From Bacillota bacterium (GTDB lineage Bacteria > Bacillota > Clostridia > Lachnospirales > Lachnospiraceae), in the NCBI GenBank assembly GCA_023415635.1, contig JAEZJV010000068.1, positions 1-64,000 on the forward strand: a DNA stretch of 64,000 nt, written 5' to 3'. The translations under genes and the position numbers were made by a program. Below are positions 28,925 to 36,992 of this stretch, one piece after another. How positions within the stretch are numbered: the first letter of the stretch is position 1; each line of letters opens with the position of its first letter. The notes under the pieces are model-generated. The model was not told the origin of the DNA. It saw only the letters and a list, made by a program, of their open reading frames with translations, and did no database searches.

Positions 28925-29188
28925 TTGGCTAACATTAAATCTGCTAAGAAGAGAATCTTAGTTAACGAGACTAAGGCTGCTAGAAATAAGCAAATCAAGT
29001 CCAAGGTTAAGACGATGATTAAAAAGGTAGATGCTGCTGTTGCTGCAGGCGACAAGGAGCTTGCAAAAACCAATCTAGTTGAAGCGATTTCCGAAATTGA
29101 TAAGGCTTGCTCAAAGGGTGTATATCATAAGAATACAGCATCCAGAAAAGTATCCCGTTTATCCAAGGCTATCAATAATATTGCATAG
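28925..29188 (+). CDS. rpsT: 30S ribosomal protein S20
   Basis: Primary 16S rRNA-binding protein of the small subunit. The start is TTG at 28925, eight bases after GGAGG, giving an 87-residue basic protein that begins (M)ANIKSAKKRILVNE and has the typical conserved end HKNTASRKVSRLSKAIN. The longer open frame from 28892 is not used because it has no ribosome-binding site. A non-ATG start is common for this gene. A strong terminator follows. Confidence 0.96.
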   Translation: MANIKSAKKRILVNETKAARNKQIKSKVKTMIKKVDAAVAAGDKELAKTNLVEAISEIDKACSKGVYHKNTASRKVSRLSKAINNIA

Positions 29189-29199
29189 AAGAACTGACA

Positions 29200-29225
29200 G
29201 GCTGCCGTTTGGCAGCCTTTTTTTT
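29200..29225 (+). terminator. rpsT terminator
   Basis: GGCTGCC-GTTT-GGCAGCC followed by eight T residues, 11 bases after the rpsT stop. A textbook intrinsic terminator. Confidence 0.93.
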
Positions 29226-29383
29226 GCCTATTGGAAGTTTTATTTGTCCTTCTATCTCATTACGGTGGATCCTGTTTCTGTGTTCTATAATAAAATCAGG
29301 GATAGATATTTAATCTATCCCTGACATGAGAAACGAACACTAAACGGTACCTCATTCCCATCATACTTCGCTATACTCTTATC

Positions 29384-31645
29384 CTAATTCACTCCATCCT
29401 TCTGTGTCTTGATATATCCAATGATCATATCGATGGCATCTGCTCTCGTCACCTTGAGAGTTGGATTAAATTTATTTGTAGTATCGCCCTTAACGATCCC
29501 GAGTCCTTTAGCCAGGGCTACGGCACCAAAATACTTCGTATTGATTGAGTTCTCATCATAAAAGCCGGTTTTATAGATACCTGAGAGTGCTGCCATTTTG
29601 GTCAATCCAAGCTTATCGATGAAGAGCTGTGAGATTTCTTCCCTGGTAATCAGAGAAGCATCCTCTGCTGCTTTATCAGCGGTATCATGATAGACAGCGT
29701 AACCGATCTTATTCAGAATACTGTTCAATTCACCTATAGTTATAGGCTGTTCAGGAAGGAATTTTCCCCCCTCAAAGCCAATATTCATATCAGCAAGCAA
29801 CAAGACACTTTTATATTTGGCCTGATCGGTAATATCCTCATAGGCATAAGCAGCTGCCTTTTTATATACTTTTCCGCTATCATCTAGCTGCTCTCCGTTG
29901 AAGGGCGAGATATAGGAGGGAGAAACATCGGGACGATATACCAATCTAACCTCATACTCTATCTTGGGCGAGTTCGAATAATAACCAGCCTTCGTGTTGT
30001 TTTGATCAACCTTATTAATCTGATTAATTTCATACTTCAGCCCATATCCGTCCTTTGCCAGGTAGTAATCCATTGCCTTGTCGGCAGAAATTACACCTGC
30101 AGGTGATTCGAATTCCACATTCTTCTCCCAGTAAGAACCAAAGGAATAAATCTTCCCTGTCACACCATCCACAGAGCCATTGATATTGTTATATGGATAT
30201 TCAATACCTTCATTCGTACGGTTATATTGATAACGGTAGCCTCCGTATACCGGCTTATTATTTTTGTAATAAACTACGTAATCTTCTGTTTCCTCGCTAA
30301 ATACAGAATTTTTAAAACGGTCTGCCATCTGTTCCTTTATAAATTGCTCGAGGATCTTCTTAGCTGCTTTTTTATCATATTTGATCTTAACAGTATTCCA
30401 CTTCTGATTTTTCTGATCGTAATTGTCCTTCATACTGGCAAAGAAGCTTAGGACTTTCCCACTAACAGCATCTACAGTTGCATATGCATAGCCTCGATAG
30501 GTATCCGTATCCTTCTCGTAGTTTACCTCTCTGGGATCATTAAGTGAAATATTCCATACATAGGAGGAATCTAACTTACTTAAATTTGCATTGTATTGGA
30601 CCAAATTCTTATCTAAATATAAAGCCTTGTTTCCTGTCACTATCGAGATCGCTTTTTCCTTGGAAATGATATTCTTTAGCTCTTCTACCTTATCCTGCTC
30701 TTCTGGAGTGAGTTCATTATTTCCTCCCACGACTGCCTTGGCAGAATCTTCTGCTGCACTCTCCTTGAACTTCCCATCATAAAGGTCATTTACCCACTCG
30801 GATTTTGTAAGGTAAATCTTACCTGTATTCGCATCGATCGAAATATAAGGAAGCGTCGGCTCATACACCAGAAAGGCCTTCTTATAAGCTGTACCATTCG
30901 AAGCATCGTAGATTCCGATATAATCTCTTCGATAAACCAATTTCATTTTCATCTGCTTTTTAATCAGTTTAGTAGCCTCTTCCTTCGTAAGCTTAGCTTT
31001 TTCTGTTGATATTTTCGCTCCATGCAACCAGTTTACAGATAATGAGGTTACTTCTCCTGTAATACTGTTAACTGTCACACGAACCGTATTGTCCGGCATG
31101 CTGATTCCATTCTCTAATCTCTGATAGTAATATACATAATTATTACTATAGATTCCTTCAAATTCAGAGCTGATAAATTCAAGCTTTCCGTTAGCTTCCG
31201 GAACTACCTTATAGACAAAACTCTCCGCCGTGCTTTGCAGCTCTGACCTGAGATATTTTGCAATACCGTTACCGGTACGCTCATAGTTATAAATATTGTA
31301 ATAACTAATATGATAATCATCATCGCAGTTTACCTGGATACTGGACTTTCCATCTCTTGTACTCCAGCTTAGATTCCAAGAGGCATCAGAATAAGCACTG
31401 GCATCATTAAAGTAGTAATTAAATTCCGAGTATTCACTCGGTATCGTAATAATAGACTTAACAATATTAATCGCTGTAGTTAATCCTGCTTGTGTGGGCT
31501 CTTTAGCACCTTTTGCAGGTTTATCTGTAGCAATCCCTGCTATAGCTGAGGCATTCTCCTTCGCAGCTGTTGCTGCAAAAACATTAAGCGGCAATGAGGA
31601 CACTACCATAAGGCCACTGAGCAGCAAAACAACCAACTTTTTCAT
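29384..31645 (-). CDS. Secreted YcdB/PepSY-like repeat protein with C-terminal SLH domains
   Basis: Predicted cell-surface protein, 753 residues from the ATG at 31645, which has AAGGAG upstream. MKKLVVLLLSGLMVVSSL is the start of a signal peptide ending near VFAATA. The body holds several YcdB/YcdC-type repeats: NSITGEVTSL, IDANTGKIYL, VDAVSGKVLSF and VDGVTGKIYSF each close one. The C-terminus carries SLH-like modules (ADMNIGFEGGKFLPEQPI; LGIVKGDTTNKFNPTLKVTR), which usually hold proteins on secondary cell-wall polymer. Function unknown. The upstream EamA frame runs into this gene with no stop codon. Confidence 0.85.
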   Translation of the reverse strand: MKKLVVLLLSGLMVVSSLPLNVFAATAAKENASAIAGIATDKPAKGAKEPTQAGLTTAINIVKSIITIPSEYSEFNYYFNDASAYSDASWNLSWSTRDGKSSIQVNCDDDYHISYYNIYNYERTGNGIAKYLRSELQSTAESFVYKVVPEANGKLEFISSEFEGIYSNNYVYYYQRLENGISMPDNTVRVTVNSITGEVTSLSVNWLHGAKISTEKAKLTKEEATKLIKKQMKMKLVYRRDYIGIYDASNGTAYKKAFLVYEPTLPYISIDANTGKIYLTKSEWVNDLYDGKFKESAAEDSAKAVVGGNNELTPEEQDKVEELKNIISKEKAISIVTGNKALYLDKNLVQYNANLSKLDSSYVWNISLNDPREVNYEKDTDTYRGYAYATVDAVSGKVLSFFASMKDNYDQKNQKWNTVKIKYDKKAAKKILEQFIKEQMADRFKNSVFSEETEDYVVYYKNNKPVYGGYRYQYNRTNEGIEYPYNNINGSVDGVTGKIYSFGSYWEKNVEFESPAGVISADKAMDYYLAKDGYGLKYEINQINKVDQNNTKAGYYSNSPKIEYEVRLVYRPDVSPSYISPFNGEQLDDSGKVYKKAAAYAYEDITDQAKYKSVLLLADMNIGFEGGKFLPEQPITIGELNSILNKIGYAVYHDTADKAAEDASLITREEISQLFIDKLGLTKMAALSGIYKTGFYDENSINTKYFGAVALAKGLGIVKGDTTNKFNPTLKVTRADAIDMIIGYIKTQKDGVN

Positions 31646-32644
31646 AACAACACTCCTTCCATTCCATGTTTCATTTAATTGCTTTCCATCATTAGACGAA
31701 GAAGAAAATTCCATGGTTGCATAATCTTGTTTAAAATTTTTTTTATCCTTCTTCCGGTTCCGGGTAAAGTTCTTGCCTTCTGATAGAAACAGACCGATAA
31801 TCGTTAATAGCATTCCAAAAATTGCTATCTCCGATATCAGCTCGTGTAATACAAGGACTGAAGTCACTGTGGTTATGACAGGTATCAGATAGATATATAC
31901 CGTTGTTTTCACTGGCCCCAGTAGTTTTACAGCGAAATTCCAGGTTGCAAAGCATAAGGCTGATGCTCCTAAGCCTAAGAATAATAGGTTAAAAAAATTA
32001 ATCGGTGTAAGCAAATCCTGTATCTTCACCTCGAAGCCCATAATAAAAAGTGCCGGCAGCATAAAAACTAATCCGTAAAAGAAGATTCTACGAGTGACTA
32101 ATATCGTATGATATCCAAAAAAGCTGATTTTCTTGGTTATCGCAGAATATACAGCCCATATGACTGCGGCACCTGCAGCAAGAAGATCCCCCAAAGGATT
32201 GAAGTTGACTTCTGCACCTCCTTGAAAACTGATCAGATATATTCCGGTCATAGCAATCACAAATCCAAGGACAAATCGTATTCCAGGACGTTCTCCACGT
32301 AAAAAGAGGCAGGCTATGATAGCCGCAAAAAACGGCGACAGTGATACGATTACTCCTACATTGGAGACCAATGTAAATGTTAGTGCAATATTTTCTAATA
32401 GGAAATAAAGCGTAACGCCGCATAAGCCTGCCGCTGCAAAATACAGCTCATGCTTTCTTGCTGTAAGTCGAAGTCTGGAAGGTAATGCCAGCCATAAAGC
32501 TGCATAGCCTATTGTGAAGCGGATAAATAATATTTCAATTGGTGAAAAAGAACGTAATAATATTTTAGTAGATATAAAAGTTGTTCCCCATACAATGATG
32601 CAGAAAATGGCTGCACTGTGACCCATAAAGCGTTTATTGTCCAT
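31646..32644 (-). CDS. EamA/DMT-family transporter with no stop codon before the next gene
   Basis: Ten-segment membrane transporter of the drug/metabolite family: WGTTFISTKILLRSFSP at the N-terminus and two EamA repeats, ending near IIGLFLSEGK at about residue 298. The frame does not stop. It passes through a polar, intergenic-looking stretch (NRKKDKKNFKQDYATMEF) into the signal peptide of the SLH protein, making one 1,086-codon frame. A run of eight A residues at 31737-31744 lies where the transporter should end; one more A would give TAA right after AAATTT. The normal product is therefore probably about 310 residues. Substrate unknown. Confidence 0.75.
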
Positions 32645-32789
32645 CTTCCTGCCACTCCTTATCTGTGCTCTCCGTTTCGGTTACTGCTGTAAATATCCTC
32701 TGATATTGTTTTGGTGTTAGCCCGATATATATAAGCTATTATCGTTACGTATCTTGTTAGATGAAGAGAAGTTTCTCATTTATATGGAA

Positions 32790-32822
32790 AAGCTAAACTC
32801 TCATGCCAAGAGAGTTTAGCTT
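32790..32822 (-). terminator. Terminator after tRNA-Ser
   Basis: AAGCTAAACTCTC (32790-32802) pairs perfectly with its complement at 32810-32822 around a seven-base loop: a 13-bp stem followed on the minus strand by TTTTCC. It ends the tRNA transcript and also insulates the EamA gene. Confidence 0.85.
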
Positions 32823-32830
32823 ATTATGAA

Positions 32831-32916
32831 CGGAAGCGGTGGGATTCGAACCCACGAGCCCGTGAGGACTACCGCATTTCGAGTGCGGGCCGTTATGACC
32901 ACTTCGATACGCTTCC
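32831..32916 (-). tRNA. tRNA-Ser (anticodon CGA)
   Basis: On the minus strand the acceptor arms GGAAGCG and CGCTTCC pair. The D-arm, the anticodon stem CCGCA/TGCGG with loop CTCGAAA (anticodon CGA), a long variable arm typical of Ser, and the T-arm GTGGGTTCGAATCCCAC are all present. The discriminator is G and CCA is not encoded. It reads UCG codons. It lies 46 bases after holA, perhaps on the same transcript. Confidence 0.95.
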
Positions 32917-32962
32917 AAATCTATGATTACGGCCGATCAATGATCAGCTTAGTAATTTCTAT

Positions 32963-33943
32963 TTAATCTTTCTTACTGAAGGAGATGATAAAAAGCTCCA
33001 CACCAACCTTCTCCAGCATACGCCCGGTCTTAACCTGTTCCTCAAGCTCAGCTGAATATTCCAGAGCCTCTCTCAGCTTCTTCGAAGAGAAATTTCTTGC
33101 CTGTCCCAGATATTTATTTACTGCAAAGGGCGGAATACCCACCTTCTCACCGATGGCACTTGTATGAAAGCCCAGCGCCTGTAAATCCTTTGCCTGAAGG
33201 AGAAGATTAAAATGTCTGGTGATCAGAAACAGGATGGACATCGGTTTCTCACGAACAGAAAGCAAATCATAATATAAATCCAGAGCCTTACTTTGTTGTT
33301 TGGAACCAATGGCATCAATCATAAGGAAAATCTTCCCGGAAATCTGTGTGGTTACTACAGTATCGATATCCTCAGGATTTATCACATCCCGTCCATAGGT
33401 ATAGCCGACCAGCTTCTCTACTTCATTACTGATATTTACCATATCGGACCCTGTCTTATCAAGAAAATACAGAATAGAGGACTCCGTAATCTTTTTTCCC
33501 TCCTGATCCAGCAGGGATGCCACGAAAAGCTTTAAATTCTGCTCATCCAGTCCATTCATCTCACTGACGGTGCCTTCATCCTTTATCAGCTTAAACAGCT
33601 TATTTCTCTTATCGATTTCATCCTCAACAAAAAGTACTATGGTACTGTCCGGGATATCTGTTAATAGCTCACCAAGCTCGCTATGTGTTTTAAATAAACC
33701 GCTGTTCTCAATAAGAAGTAAACGTCTGTCACTAAAGAAGGGTAAGGTCTGTGCAGCCTCATAAACCTTTCTGGGCTCAACATCTTTACCCTCAAAATAA
33801 GTGTAATTGATATCATTGTCATCCTTAAGGATTGCTGCTTTTAATTTATCCCGGTACAGCTTCTTTAAATAATCCTCCGTTCCATAGAGAAGATAGAACC
33901 TTTTGAAGCTGCCTGTTCTAATGTGTTCCTTGATCACCTTCAT
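32963..33943 (-). CDS. holA: DNA polymerase III delta subunit
   Basis: Clamp-loader subunit that opens the beta sliding clamp. The 326 residues match the Firmicutes YqeN/HolA type: FYLLYGTEDYLKKLYRDKL at the start, TLPFFSDRRLLLIENSGLF and then the C-terminal helical domain with KPMSILFLITRHFNLLLQ. A short hairpin at about 32932-32948 follows the stop. Its neighbours (rpsT, gpr, spoIIP region) fit the usual chromosomal context. Confidence 0.93.
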   Translation of the reverse strand: MKVIKEHIRTGSFKRFYLLYGTEDYLKKLYRDKLKAAILKDDNDINYTYFEGKDVEPRKVYEAAQTLPFFSDRRLLLIENSGLFKTHSELGELLTDIPDSTIVLFVEDEIDKRNKLFKLIKDEGTVSEMNGLDEQNLKLFVASLLDQEGKKITESSILYFLDKTGSDMVNISNEVEKLVGYTYGRDVINPEDIDTVVTTQISGKIFLMIDAIGSKQQSKALDLYYDLLSVREKPMSILFLITRHFNLLLQAKDLQALGFHTSAIGEKVGIPPFAVNKYLGQARNFSSKKLREALEYSAELEEQVKTGRMLEKVGVELFIISFSKKD

Positions 33944-34013
33944 AGTTAAACTCCTATATGACAGAACATGATATATTCTATCGAATCCCTATGTAAATTG
34001 CAAGCAGGAAAAA

Positions 34014-34682
34014 CTAATTTACTGTTCCAAACCGGCTAAAAGGCCTAATCCTAAAAATAACTCTGCCACCAATATTCTTCTTTTTTATACTACCAACATC
34101 TTCGGAACGACTGTCCTTACTGATATTGCGGTTATCTCCCATAACAAAATACTCGTCACTGCCTAAGCTGATCGGTTTTGCAGCTCGTCCCGGATCCTCG
34201 ATTATCTCAGTCCCATAATCTTCATTAAGGATTTCCCCGTTGATGTAGATATCCGATCCGATAATTTGAACCGTTTCTCCGGGAAGACCAATAATTCTCT
34301 TAACATAGTATTCTTCATTATCTCTTCCATAGGGATAAAATACGATAATGTCAAAACGATCAAGGGCATTAAACCGGTAGGACAATTTCTCCACGTAAAG
34401 ATACTCACCGTCCATTAAGGTGTCAGCCATGGATGAGCCGTCTACAATAGTAGGCTGTATCACATAATTAGGTATTATATAAATACATACAAACAGCAAT
34501 AAAACAAAAAATAACAGATCATTAATTAAGCCCTTGGTACTGTACTCAGCTTTATTCTCCTTGGCAACCGGTTTCTCCGATATCTCCTGTGCCTGCTCTG
34601 TATTTAATAAATTTCTATCATAATCATCATTATTAAGCTTCTCAACATCAGTAAGATAGTCTTTATTCTCAGTAGATTCCAT
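34014..34682 (-). CDS. lepB: Type I signal peptidase
   Basis: Removes signal peptides from exported proteins. It has 222 residues: a 50-residue, charged cytoplasmic N-terminus, one membrane segment at about 52-71, then the S26 catalytic domain outside. The catalytic Ser84 is in DGSSMADTL and Lys128 in YYVKRIIGLPGE; GDNRNISKDSR is the third conserved box. It lies downstream of rpoZ. Confidence 0.95.
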   Translation of the reverse strand: MESTENKDYLTDVEKLNNDDYDRNLLNTEQAQEISEKPVAKENKAEYSTKGLINDLLFFVLLLFVCIYIIPNYVIQPTIVDGSSMADTLMDGEYLYVEKLSYRFNALDRFDIIVFYPYGRDNEEYYVKRIIGLPGETVQIIGSDIYINGEILNEDYGTEIIEDPGRAAKPISLGSDEYFVMGDNRNISKDSRSEDVGSIKKKNIGGRVIFRIRPFSRFGTVN

Positions 34683-34783
34683 ATCTTTTCCCTGAAAACC
34701 TCTGTCCCGACTATTTCCTTAGCTCATAAGACATGGTAATCTTCCTTTCCTGTCTGCCTTGAATGTATCCATATTCCTATTCG

Positions 34784-35044
34784 CTATTGTTGTTGGCTAT
34801 TCTCTGTTATTATCTCATCGTCACTCACAATCTTCACCCTGGAACGATACAGCTCTTCTACAGCAATGGATAATGGCTTGGGATAGGTAACATCAACGAG
34901 CGGTACAGAACCATCAATAATCTGCCTTGCACGCCTTGCAGTAGCGATTACGATGGAATATCTGCTGTTGACTACCGGCTGTTCACCGGGTTCTACCTCG
35001 CTGTTGACTACTTTCATTAAATCCGTATATGATGGATGTAACAT
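34784..35044 (-). CDS. rpoZ: RNA polymerase omega subunit
   Basis: Small subunit that stabilises RNA polymerase. The 86 residues start MLHPSYTDLMKVVNSEVEPG and contain the omega signature SRYSIVIATARRARQI. The Met at 35044 is preferred over one two codons earlier because it lies eight bases after GGAG. It follows remA directly; the guanylate kinase gene commonly found between these two in Firmicutes is not here. Confidence 0.93.
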   Translation of the reverse strand: MLHPSYTDLMKVVNSEVEPGEQPVVNSRYSIVIATARRARQIIDGSVPLVDVTYPKPLSIAVEELYRSRVKIVSDDEIITENSQQQ

Positions 35045-35088
35045 ATTCATTTCTCCTTCCTGAGGTTACAATATTATTCTTGTAGTAT

Positions 35089-35364
35089 CTATTCATTTTG
35101 TACAGCTTCGATAAATTCCGCAGCTCCTTTTTGATTTACCCTTCCTGCAATCGTTTCCGGAAGCAAGGAAGATAAAACCAGATGACCACTTTCTGTGACA
35201 ATTACTGCCTTAGTTCTTCTGCCGCAGGTGGCATCAATCGCCATTCCATTATCCTTAGCCGTCTGCACCATTCGTTTGATCGGTGCCGCCTCCGGACTTA
35301 TAATACTAATAATCTTATTGGCGTTTACTACATTTCCAAAACCGACATTTACTAGCTTATTCAA
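35089..35364 (-). CDS. remA: RemA-family regulator (DUF370)
   Basis: 91-residue relative of Bacillus RemA, a DNA-binding regulator of extracellular matrix and osmoprotection genes. The conserved features are the N-terminal LVNVGFGNVVNANKII, the PIKRMVQTAKDNGMAIDATCGRRT region and SGHLVLSSLLPETI. In Lachnospiraceae its targets are not established, so the role is inferred only from the family. It lies between yicC and rpoZ, its usual place. Confidence 0.92.
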   Translation of the reverse strand: MNKLVNVGFGNVVNANKIISIISPEAAPIKRMVQTAKDNGMAIDATCGRRTKAVIVTESGHLVLSSLLPETIAGRVNQKGAAEFIEAVQNE

Positions 35365-35388
35365 AGTTATTCCTCATTTCCAAAGCTA

Positions 35389-36267
35389 TTATTCAATATT
35401 TTGAATTTGCTCGCGAACCTTCTCAATCTCTGTTTTAAGATCAATGGCTTTGTTAGTCACCTCAAGGTCATTGGCCTTAGATAATATGGTATTGGCTTCT
35501 CTGTTCATCTCCTGAGCGATAAAATCCAGTTTTCTTCCAACATTCTCGCTTTCATTGAGGGTTTCCTTCATATTCCTTATATGACTCTTCAGACGTACCG
35601 TCTCTTCATCAACACAGATTTTGTCAGCATAAATGGTAACCTCTGTAACCAGAATGCTTTCTTCAACCTTTGTGTCCCCAAGCAGCTCCGTTACCTTTGC
35701 CAGAAGCCTGTTACGATATTCATTCACTATCTCAGGTGATCTGGTTTCGATAAATTCAACCAAGGAAAGCATAGAATCCAATTTTGCCACAATATCCTGC
35801 TTAAGATGCTCACCTTCAGAAATTCTGGTTTCTACAAAACGGCTTGCCGCAGTCTTCACTGCCTCTTCTACCAATTCCCAGAGCTCCTTCTCATCAATCG
35901 TCTGTTCTTCCAGGGTAAAGACATCCGGATATCTGGATAAGGCTGAAACACGAATGTCGTTCTCAATACCGAATTCCTTACTCATCTTCTCAAGACTGAT
36001 AAAATACTCTCTGGCTAAATCAGCATTATACTTGACACATACATTATTCTCCGTATAGTCTTCGTAGGTTATATAGATGTCTATCTTTCCTCTGCCAATG
36101 TACTTTTTTAATACATTTCGTATTCCTGCTTCAAAAAAGCTGAGTTTTTTAGGCAGCTTGATTGAGATATCACAGTATCTGTGATTCACTGCCTTCATCT
36201 CAACAGTGATTTTACGATCAACATGGGCAATTTCACAACGCCCAAAGCCTGTCATGCTTTTTAACAT
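35389..36267 (-). CDS. yicC: YicC-family endoribonuclease/adaptor
   Basis: 292 residues of the YicC family, implicated in RNA turnover. The N-terminal MLKSMTGFGR and the C-terminal GRKLDFIAQEMNREANTILSKAND plus KTEIEKVREQIQNIE are diagnostic. It starts the yicC-remA-rpoZ-lepB run. Confidence 0.94.
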   Translation of the reverse strand: MLKSMTGFGRCEIAHVDRKITVEMKAVNHRYCDISIKLPKKLSFFEAGIRNVLKKYIGRGKIDIYITYEDYTENNVCVKYNADLAREYFISLEKMSKEFGIENDIRVSALSRYPDVFTLEEQTIDEKELWELVEEAVKTAASRFVETRISEGEHLKQDIVAKLDSMLSLVEFIETRSPEIVNEYRNRLLAKVTELLGDTKVEESILVTEVTIYADKICVDEETVRLKSHIRNMKETLNESENVGRKLDFIAQEMNREANTILSKANDLEVTNKAIDLKTEIEKVREQIQNIE

Positions 36268-36621
36268 AGTTCACACTCTTTCATCTTTGTGATTTGAAAA
36301 AAATGCTTTCATAACCTTTGTTATATCCAATCTATTATAAATGAAATAAAATAACAAGTCAAGTCACCGTACGGAATTGTTTGTGTACTCCGTACCAATA
36401 TATTTCTTTAAACCACTTCTGAAAGGACTCCGTAAAATAATCATTTACCAGTCCCCCGGCTGAATTAATAAAATCTAATGAAACCTTAATTTGAAAATCA
36501 TGGGTCAAGGGCGTATAATGAACTTACCACTGAAGGCTACTTTGCAATGCATTCTAGAATTTGTGGGAATAAATTCATAAAAATTAAGATTTACTACAAG
36601 TATAGAATGGGGTGATCGACA
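36268..36621. other. 354-base divergent intergenic region
   Basis: Lies between yicC and the small gene at 36622. It contains an inverted repeat, GTACGGA (36369-36375) with TCCGTAC (36389-36395), and on the minus strand an open frame of 54 codons without an ATG (36359-36523, reading for example SLDFINSAGGLVNDYF). That frame could be a gene relic or chance. No promoter was convincing. Confidence 0.4.
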
Positions 36622-36894
36622 ATGTTATTCTGGAATCGTGTTGAAATATATAACGGATTTTCACTTAGAGAATTTTCTGAACTTAAAAACGCTTTGGCTG
36701 TGGATGGTATCAAATATGATTACAGGATGCTTGACTGTAGTAATGCCGGACTGAGATCAAACCCTCGAAGGACATATATACCTAGCGGTGTTGATCCAAA
36801 AAATGCTGTACAGTATTCACTGTATGTTCATCACAGAGATTACGAGAGAGCAATATATCTGACCTCTAACCGACACCTGCAGCTGCATACATAA
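36622..36894 (+). CDS. Conserved small protein of unknown function
   Basis: 90 residues, soluble, no signal peptide. MLFWNRVEIYNGFSLREF at the N-terminus and YVHHRDYERAIYLTS at the C-terminus resemble the two beta-alpha halves of small DUF2007-type domains, but that is a loose impression. A GGGGTGATC ribosome-binding region precedes the ATG and a terminator follows, so it is probably its own transcription unit. Confidence 0.7.
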   Translation: MLFWNRVEIYNGFSLREFSELKNALAVDGIKYDYRMLDCSNAGLRSNPRRTYIPSGVDPKNAVQYSLYVHHRDYERAIYLTSNRHLQLHT

Positions 36895-36909
36895 TGATTA
36901 GTAAGAAAA

Positions 36910-36943
36910 ACCCGTCTCCGATTATGAAGGTGACGGGCTTTTA
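36910..36943 (+). terminator. Terminator after the small gene
   Basis: CCCGTC (36911-36916) pairs with GACGGG (36932-36937), followed by CTTTTAATTTT. It closes the 36622 gene before the synthase-like gene. Confidence 0.75.
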
Positions 36944-36992
36944 ATTTTGAGATATGTTATAATATAGAAAATATATCATGGGTGAGGATAAA

